A stretch of DNA of 64,000 bases from JAJYSO01 sp964579505. Its GTDB lineage: Bacteria; Bacteroidota; Bacteroidia; Flavobacteriales; Flavobacteriaceae. The translations under genes and the position numbers were made by a program. Of this stretch, positions 58,254 to 64,000 are shown piece by piece. The DNA lies in assembly GCA_964579505.1 (NCBI GenBank), contig CAZOGC010000004.1:150026-214025 (forward strand). The letters run 5' to 3'. Below the pieces are notes generated by a model. It did no database searches and was not told the origin of the DNA. It was given only the letters and a program-made list of their open reading frames with translations. How positions within the stretch are numbered: the first letter of the stretch is position 1; the number at the start of each line of letters is the position of its first letter.

Positions 58254-58508
58254 TTAGCTATCGCCCTCTTTTTTAGTGTTAGTATTAACGGTGGGTAATA
58301 CAGCCCCATTGGTACAATCCTGTAAGGCGTTCTCAAAAACGGCATCTAAGTATTGTGAACTATGGTGGCCTTCTTTTTTAGCTTGATTTACGGCAGATTG
58401 AGCCTTTTTGACACAACCGTCTACCTGTTCTGGTTGGCTATGTACTTGAGCCATGCTTGAAAAAGAAAAACAAGCAATAAATAATACGGATATAATTAAT
58501 TTTTTCAT
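58254..58508 (-). CDS. Small secreted protein with two Cys
   Basis: An 84-residue protein. A signal peptide (KKLIISVLFIACFSFSSMA, cleavage before QVHSQ) leaves a mature part of about 64 residues with exactly two Cys, in VDGCVKKAQ and ALQDCTNGA. They could form one disulfide across a helical hairpin (AVNQAKKEGHHSSQYLD between them). I chose the ATG at 58508 because it starts a good signal peptide; the longer frame adds 15 residues without sense. I do not recognise the family. The position directly before two GLPGLI genes and a receptor-like barrel suggests a partner or cargo, which is only an inference. Confidence 0.65.
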   Translation of the reverse strand: MKKLIISVLFIACFSFSSMAQVHSQPEQVDGCVKKAQSAVNQAKKEGHHSSQYLDAVFENALQDCTNGAVLPTVNTNTKKEGDS

Positions 58509-58538
58509 AAAAATTAAATTTTTAGGGTTAGACTTAGT

Positions 58539-58600
58539 GAAATGTACACACACACACCGCCAAAAAATAAATGTTAAAATTTATGATAATTTATGAAAAT
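58539..58600 (-). promoter_or_regulatory. Upstream region of the small secreted gene with an (AC)6 tract
   Basis: On the minus strand a -7-like TACATTTC (58546-58539) is preceded by (GT)6 (58557-58546) and then by GGCG and the A-rich element shared with 57246-57289. The dinucleotide tract sits between the possible -33 and -7 elements. Confidence 0.35.
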
Positions 58601-58681
58601 ATAATTATAAAATACAGTTAATCAATTTTTTATGTTTTTGTTAAAAGAATAAATATGTAAAGCTCACAGTAAACCTATTTT

Positions 58682-58866
58682 ATGCGTCTTAGAAAAGTAC
58701 AGCCCACAGACAATAACGCTCTAGTACAGCTTATAAAAAAGGCTTTTAAAGAACACAAGGCGCCCCGCAGGAACGGTTTATACAGACCCAACCCCCATCA
58801 TTTATATGAATTTTTCAGGCCGACAAAGCAGTGCTGTGGGTAGCTGAAGAAATGGGTACCGTGTTA
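58682..58866 (+). pseudogene. Broken GNAT acetyltransferase N terminus
   Basis: From the ATG at 58682 the frame reads MRLRKVQPTDNNALVQLIKK and on to HHLYEF. After a frameshift it continues FQADKAVLWVAEEMGTVL. This is the N terminus of a GNAT-family N-acetyltransferase: the R-x-x-x-x-D-N-x-A-L start and the A-V-L-W-V-A-E strand. The rest of the gene is missing, and the hydrolase gene on the other strand begins to overlap at 58864. Confidence 0.7.
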
Positions 58867-60609
58867 ATTAACGGTTTTAAGAATCCAGTTTTTGATAATT
58901 TCGAGTGCCTTGGGCGAAAAGGTCATCTCAATTTGGCCGTATTCAGCCGGGGATCCGGTTTTGCTTTTTTGAAACAGGTGGTTTAAACCCGGCATTTTTT
59001 TTATGGTAAAATGAGTGTTTCCACCTTTGCGTAGTGCAGCTTTAATGGCCGGTAGGTTTTGATCGGCATAAACCTGTAAGTCGTGACTGCCATTAAGTGC
59101 TAACACCGGGCAATCTACTTGTGTTAGTGCATGTGTTGGGTCATAAGTAATAAAATATTGCAACCACGGACTCATATAGGTTTTAAGCATAAGATTGATA
59201 AACTGTTCTTTGCTCATACCGGCAGGCTTTTGTGCATGTGGATATTTTTGTAAAGACTGTTTAAGGTACTTTGTTAATTTTTTTTGCAGATCGGCGCTGT
59301 CTTTTTTGTGTTTAATAAGAGCATATATATGCTCATTAATGCGTTTGTTTTGAGCTAAAAGAGAATCGGGTTTTCCGGCAGCTTTACCAATAAGTTCTTG
59401 CTGTTTTAATAAGATTTTTCCGCCATTTACTCCGGGTCCGGCTAGCAAGACGATAAAATCAACTTTTTTATCTTTTGCAGCAACCATGGGCGCAATCATT
59501 CCCCCTTCACTGTGGCCAATCAGCCCAACTTTAGATGGGTTAATGTTAGGAACATGCGTTAGGTAAGTAAAAGCAGCCTTGGCATCGTGGGCAAAATCGG
59601 CAGAGGTAGCCGTGCTATAGTCTCCTTCAGATTGACCAATTCCTCGTTTGTCATACCGCAAAACAGCTATTCCATGGCGCGTAAGATAATCGGCAATAAC
59701 CAGGAAAACAGCGTGTTTGTAAACGGTTTCGTTTCTATCTACAGGGCCACTACCGTTAATAAGAACGATGGCCGGAAAATTAGTGCCAGTTTTGGGTAGG
59801 GTTAGCGTTCCGGCAAGCGTAATATTGGCCTTAGCATTTTTAAAGCTGACTTCTTTTACGTAATACGGATATGGTTTCTTCGGTTTTTGTGGACGTTTTT
59901 GCACTTTAGACGGCATGGGTTGGCGCGTTAAATCCAATTTGAGTTCAAACCCGTTTTGCGTAAAGGTTCCGGTAATGCGTTGTTTTTTGAGGTTTACTTT
60001 TCCGCGGTAGGAGGCATGCAAATTATTTAGTTGAAGAAATATGCTGTCAGCCTTGTATACTGTATGGCTTACTGCGATTCCATAGGCTTGTTGTTTGGGG
60101 CTATCTGCAGTGGCTTGATAACCCGTTGCTGTTTTAATGATATGAAAAACAAGCGGTATTTGCATTCCGGAAGCATTTAAAACGCCATACCAATCTCCGG
60201 TAATTCCGGTGGTAGATGTAGGATGAGTGGTTTTAGATCGTTCTTTATGAGGTACTAAGAAAAAGCCGATAATTTTTTGCGTATCCTTATTAAAGACAAT
60301 TTTTATATCTACGTTTTGATGCGTAAATTTTGAATAATAGAAATAAACAGGAGTCCCGCTTTCTGTTGTATGATACACGCTTATGGTAGAAATATAGTTT
60401 CCTAATTTTTGTTCAGTTTGCAATACGACCGTTGAGAGGATAGACGAATTAATTTTGTCTTTTACACTGGCATCAATGTAGGCGGCTGCCTTGTCATACT
60501 TTTTTTGAAAGAGTTGATGAATAAAGTGTGACCCGTTTTTTTGTGCTGTAGTTTGCCCATATCCGGAGAAACTAATCAACAAAACCAATAGTATAACTAA
60601 CTTTTTCAT
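58864..60609 (-). CDS. Secreted alpha/beta hydrolase with N-terminal DUF3887-like domain
   Basis: A 581-residue exported protein. The signal peptide is KKLVILLVLLISFSGYG. A DUF3887-like domain is at about 22-125 (FIHQLFQKKYDKAAAYI). A small beta domain follows at about 137-230 (GDWYGVLNASGMQIPLVFHI). The alpha/beta hydrolase is at about 260-581. The catalytic triad is readable: GHSEGG (Ser near 365), ALNGSHDLQV (Asp near 507) and GLNHLF (His near 545). The oxyanion strand is VLINGSGPVDRNE. The family includes esterases and peptidase-like hydrolases acting in the periplasm. The substrate is unknown. It is 108 nt downstream of a glycoside hydrolase gene on the same strand. Confidence 0.88.
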   Translation of the reverse strand: MKKLVILLVLLISFSGYGQTTAQKNGSHFIHQLFQKKYDKAAAYIDASVKDKINSSILSTVVLQTEQKLGNYISTISVYHTTESGTPVYFYYSKFTHQNVDIKIVFNKDTQKIIGFFLVPHKERSKTTHPTSTTGITGDWYGVLNASGMQIPLVFHIIKTATGYQATADSPKQQAYGIAVSHTVYKADSIFLQLNNLHASYRGKVNLKKQRITGTFTQNGFELKLDLTRQPMPSKVQKRPQKPKKPYPYYVKEVSFKNAKANITLAGTLTLPKTGTNFPAIVLINGSGPVDRNETVYKHAVFLVIADYLTRHGIAVLRYDKRGIGQSEGDYSTATSADFAHDAKAAFTYLTHVPNINPSKVGLIGHSEGGMIAPMVAAKDKKVDFIVLLAGPGVNGGKILLKQQELIGKAAGKPDSLLAQNKRINEHIYALIKHKKDSADLQKKLTKYLKQSLQKYPHAQKPAGMSKEQFINLMLKTYMSPWLQYFITYDPTHALTQVDCPVLALNGSHDLQVYADQNLPAIKAALRKGGNTHFTIKKMPGLNHLFQKSKTGSPAEYGQIEMTFSPKALEIIKNWILKTVN

Positions 60610-60717
60610 AAGATGTGATTATAAGAAGTAAATAAAAATTCTATAAGAATCAGCCCGGTGATAATTCTGAAAACTGAAATTTTATTTCTAAGTGTTTTTA
60701 TGTGATTAGCAAGATAC

Positions 60718-63711
60718 TTATTCTAAAATAAGCAACCAACCTTTGTTCTTTTTAACCGGGATAGCTTCTTTGGGGTCAAAATGCGCTTCCGGTTGAAAAC
60801 CTTTTGAAGCCGGAGCGGTTAATGTAGCTGTTTTAGGATTAATACCGAGCTGCTTCCAATCTATTTGCAAGTGCACAGTTGTATCGCTGTCTGCCCAGCT
60901 GGCAATAGACAATAAAGCTTTGCCTTTCTTTTTGTAAACCGTTACGAGCACCTTAGGGTTGTCGGTTTTTACGGGTACATCCGGTACCCAGTAGCCTATC
61001 ATTTTGCTGCTCTCTATGCCAAATATTTTCCAGATTTTCCATACAGGTCTCGGGTCGCTGTTGGTCCATGGGGCTCTATTGGTCATTCCATAAAGCATAC
61101 CGCGCCACGGGTTACCGCCATCTTGTAACATTTCGCCCATCAGCCCAAAAGGAATGCCACTCATTTCAGTCATATAAAAAGCAGGGCTGTTATTTTCATA
61201 GTCAAATACCTCTCCAAACCACAATCGGTTGATATAGGGAAATAGAGGCATGTATAAGATAGCGCTGTTGTTCCATCCATCGCGTTTGTTATGTTGATTG
61301 GCAGAGTGTAAATCTACAATTCCCGGGTGGCCGTTAAGAAGAAGCTCTCGTTTTAAACGTTTCATAGTAGTACGATCAAAAGCTACATCGTCTAAATACA
61401 AGCCGTCAATCCCCACATTTTTTACCAACCAGCGCAATCCTTCAATATAATAGTTTTGCCAACGACTCATCCCGCCACTCACAATAGCCGCATCATTGGT
61501 TTCGGGGGTGTACCACCCGGCAATATAATCACCATCAAGATGTTCTTGAAGCCAAGGATGACCGCCACCGTTTCCGCTAGGAAAAATCTCGTGGTTTAAA
61601 CTGCGTAACGGGTACAATTCATACACGCGATTTGATATTTCGCGAATGGTGTTATAAATTTTTACACGCATACCGGCTTGGTGGGCAGAATCAATATAAG
61701 CCTTCATCTGGTTTGTTGCTACAAACGGATAATTGATGTATGGATTTATATATTTTCCTTGGTGAATATTAATCACGTTCGCGCCATATGCCTTTACGGT
61801 GTCTATAGGCTTGTAGTCGTGATAATATTTATGTGTCCAATGCCATTTTGGATTTATGGGATGAAAAGGAGTTATGAGCAAATTAAAGTTATAATATAAA
61901 GATTCGCCTTTTGCCATTTTACGGAATCCACTATAGGCCTTTACGAGTGCCGTATTTTTGTGATTGTGAATGCGAATACCACCCTTGCCATTATTATCCC
62001 AAGAAGTAGGTGCTAGAAGCGGTTTTTGCAGATAGAAGTTGGTGTTTAACGGACGTTCATAATTTTTGGCGCGTAGGGAAAACTTAATTCCGGCATTTAC
62101 GGTGCCAATCCAACCTCCATCTTGGTTTTTGTGAGCTACATCCCATTTCCAATCAATATTTTTAGGTCGTAAGCCCCCTTTTAGCCCAAGCCCCATAAAA
62201 TAATCAGCAACCGCCTTACGTATGGGTATATGTAAGCTAATGTCTTTTAAGGTAACCGGTTCTAATGCTTTTACTTGTACTTGATAATGTACAAAACCAT
62301 CAAACTCTAGATGTCCTTTAATGGTAATGATTAATGGGGTAGATGAGAGGGTGGTTTTCCACTCAACTGTACCCGGTTCTTTTTTTGTAAAGTGCAACGG
62401 CGAGTTAGAAAAATGAATGGTTTTACCATCGGCTTTACGCACGTCAAATTGCATAGGTTTCTCCAAAATTTTTACCGGTTTATTGCTCATGCTTGTCATT
62501 TCAACAGGGAAGAAGGTCTCAATTTGTGCGGGTAGTCCCGACGCACCAAGTGTTAATTTTCTTCCGAAAAGTTGAATGCTGTTTTTTTGAACCTTTAGAG
62601 GAGTATAAGGAGCAATAACCGTATTTTTTTGGGCTAAAGTGGAATTTAACCAAGGTAAACGTGTCATTTTCCACGGCTGATTAACTCCGTGGTTTTTGGC
62701 TTTTTGATTGGTTACTGTTAAGGCAATAGCAATGGTTTGTGAAGGAGCATTGGCCACCTCCAAAGTAACAGTACCTTTATAAACGCCGGGTTGAGTATTC
62801 TCAGGCACTTTTATATAGCTCCAAAGCGCTTGAATTTTTCCTTTCGAAATAGTTACGTTGTAAGTTTCCGGCTTTCCGGCATAATTTACGCCGGTGGTAT
62901 TAATGCAGGTTATATTATCAGAACTAATAACGGATCCGTCAGCGGTTTTTAAGGAAGAAAAATGTAAGGTAACATTTTTAAGTTCTTGGCGAGCAGCAAA
63001 TACCCCTAGTTGAAAGGCATAATATTCTCCTTTTTTTGCGGTCCCGCTAAAATGATCTTTTGCGCCGGTTTTAATCCAACGTAACGGTAAATCATGTTTC
63101 ATCTTAATAGGATGCATACGATCTTCAGGAAAAACGAGGTAAGCAAGAGAAGGGTGTTGTGCTAATAAATGTTGTGTTTCCGCTTGTGTAGCAATAAACT
63201 CCATCGGATAAAAACTATCAAAAGGAGTAACCGCTTCTAATTTTTTTAAAGAAGCCGGAGCATACTGTTTAGTAGATTTTGCCTGTGCCAACCACTGCGG
63301 ATTAGCGGTAGTGACAAAATTAGGATAATAATCTTTGGGATAATAAAGGCTGCCTTTGTGTTTGTAAGGCATATAATATAGGTAATATATGTGATGTCCC
63401 TTTTGGTGTGCAAAGATAAAGGTGCAAGAAATGCGATTGACTTCCGAAAAATATACGTTCTTGACCTGTTGATGGGTGACTGCATCTACCAAGATCATCT
63501 TTTTATGTGGATGATGATCGCGCCGCCTCCATATTATATGAGCCTTGGCAAAAGGAGCATCCCCTTTAACGGTAATAACTGCCCGATGATTTCCTAGGCT
63601 ATCAGGAACCCATTTTTGATGAGGAGGATAATGTAGTTGTTGGGCATTAGCTGCATAACAAAAACTAAACACAATAGCTGCAACAAAGACAAAAGCTTGC
63701 TTTTTATACAT
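60718..63711 (-). CDS. Secreted glycoside-hydrolase-like protein (DUF6067 type)
   Basis: A 997-residue exported protein with signal peptide KKQAFVFVAAIVFSFCYAANA. The N-terminal half (about 25-620) consists of beta-sandwich domains (including YKGTVTLEVANAPSQTIAIA, Ig-like). The segment YLQKPLLAPTSWDNNGKGGI, with YGANVINIHQGKYINPYINY further on, is characteristic of the DUF6067 glycoside-hydrolase group. A TIM-barrel-like catalytic part lies at about 640-920, with DGLYLDDVAFDR near 770. Candidate acidic residues are the DD pair there and the Glu residues in FGEVFDYE and YMTEMSG. The glycan target is unknown. No SusCD pair or other carbohydrate gene is adjacent except GH35 far upstream. Confidence 0.8.
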   Translation of the reverse strand: MYKKQAFVFVAAIVFSFCYAANAQQLHYPPHQKWVPDSLGNHRAVITVKGDAPFAKAHIIWRRRDHHPHKKMILVDAVTHQQVKNVYFSEVNRISCTFIFAHQKGHHIYYLYYMPYKHKGSLYYPKDYYPNFVTTANPQWLAQAKSTKQYAPASLKKLEAVTPFDSFYPMEFIATQAETQHLLAQHPSLAYLVFPEDRMHPIKMKHDLPLRWIKTGAKDHFSGTAKKGEYYAFQLGVFAARQELKNVTLHFSSLKTADGSVISSDNITCINTTGVNYAGKPETYNVTISKGKIQALWSYIKVPENTQPGVYKGTVTLEVANAPSQTIAIALTVTNQKAKNHGVNQPWKMTRLPWLNSTLAQKNTVIAPYTPLKVQKNSIQLFGRKLTLGASGLPAQIETFFPVEMTSMSNKPVKILEKPMQFDVRKADGKTIHFSNSPLHFTKKEPGTVEWKTTLSSTPLIITIKGHLEFDGFVHYQVQVKALEPVTLKDISLHIPIRKAVADYFMGLGLKGGLRPKNIDWKWDVAHKNQDGGWIGTVNAGIKFSLRAKNYERPLNTNFYLQKPLLAPTSWDNNGKGGIRIHNHKNTALVKAYSGFRKMAKGESLYYNFNLLITPFHPINPKWHWTHKYYHDYKPIDTVKAYGANVINIHQGKYINPYINYPFVATNQMKAYIDSAHQAGMRVKIYNTIREISNRVYELYPLRSLNHEIFPSGNGGGHPWLQEHLDGDYIAGWYTPETNDAAIVSGGMSRWQNYYIEGLRWLVKNVGIDGLYLDDVAFDRTTMKRLKRELLLNGHPGIVDLHSANQHNKRDGWNNSAILYMPLFPYINRLWFGEVFDYENNSPAFYMTEMSGIPFGLMGEMLQDGGNPWRGMLYGMTNRAPWTNSDPRPVWKIWKIFGIESSKMIGYWVPDVPVKTDNPKVLVTVYKKKGKALLSIASWADSDTTVHLQIDWKQLGINPKTATLTAPASKGFQPEAHFDPKEAIPVKKNKGWLLILE

Positions 63712-64000
63712 ATAAACCTATTTAAAATGAACATTTAGTAACTTAATATAGGTGGGCAAGATAACTGAAATTACAAAAACCCGGAAGAAGTGTTACTAAA
63801 GTGTGGGATAACCGCATAATAAGGTATACAAAGTGCAAGATGTTGTCAATGGTCTGTAAAGCTCCTAAATAATTTAATTTATTTTTATAGAAGTCAGCGA
63901 TAAGAATAGCATATTAGTAAAAAAAGCAGCCCAAAAAAGGCGTACTAATAATTGATAGATAAGGGGTTAAGGAAAGGAGACAAAAAGGGGATAAAAAAAA
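63712..64000. other. Terminal intergenic stretch, nothing identified
   Basis: AT-rich sequence upstream of the glycoside hydrolase gene. I see no clear -7 element, RNA gene or repeat before the window ends. Confidence 0.5.

Overview
The window comes from a low-GC member of the Bacteroidota, most likely class Flavobacteriia. Three things point there. Many genes have the Bacteroidota -7 promoter element TAnnTTTG at a sensible distance from the start codon. Shine-Dalgarno sequences are rare. The gene content is typical of the group: a PorT-family barrel, GLPGLI proteins beside a beta-barrel receptor, a fused ResB/CcsA cytochrome c assembly protein, a PyrR-PyrB pair followed by ribonuclease Z, and a B12-dependent ribonucleotide reductase. 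This assignment is an inference from content, not a database match.

Layout. 1-13.8 kb is core housekeeping: end of a hydrolase gene, rpsO, pnp, tRNA-Leu, an M20 dipeptidase, a WD40 protein, a membrane-bound MutS-like ATPase, DUF2461 + TruA-like + lipoprotein, a bifunctional nuclease, etfBA and pyruvate dehydrogenase E1 beta. 13.9-16.1 kb is a small accessory patch (DUF4143 ATPase, an unknown CxxC protein, a broken ORF) against the 3' end of a tRNA-Ser/tRNA-Pro operon. 16.4-22.8 kb holds ccsBA and a PadR / PspC / head-GIN-domain envelope cassette. After a 735-bp intergenic stretch come an M1 peptidase, an MFS transporter and a NUMOD4-HNH protein. 27.6-30.3 kb is a pyrR-pyrB-(unknown)-rnz operon. 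30.5-33.9 kb carries a DUF454 membrane protein and an iron-sulfur/redox group (mrp, nifU-C, ferredoxin reductase, ferredoxin). 34-38.3 kb has a GH35 beta-galactosidase, an aspartic protease, tatD and asparaginase.

38.3-39.7 kb is a second accessory patch: tRNA-Ser, a 102-bp hairpin-rich tandem repeat with a 100-N assembly gap, an AT-rich lipoprotein gene and a gene remnant. 39.7-46.7 kb returns to core genes (porT-like, membrane protein, rpoN, asnS, nrdJ). 46.8-47.3 kb contains an operator-like palindrome and a large inverted heptanucleotide repeat. 47.3-53.6 kb has an outer-membrane barrel, cvpA, pheS, sdaA and a threonine-aldolase-like gene. 53.6-63.7 kb is an envelope/secretome block, all on the minus strand: a small secreted two-Cys protein, two tandem GLPGLI proteins and a large outer-membrane barrel, then a secreted alpha/beta hydrolase and a secreted glycoside hydrolase. 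A broken acetyltransferase remnant lies between the two halves.

Most likely to be new: the tRNA-Ser-linked 102-bp repeat, the GLPGLI cassette with its almost invariant 102-bp leader, the promoter and leader shared by the DUF4143 ATPase and its unknown neighbour, and the inverted heptad repeat. No CRISPR, prophage, insertion sequence or complete mobile element was seen.
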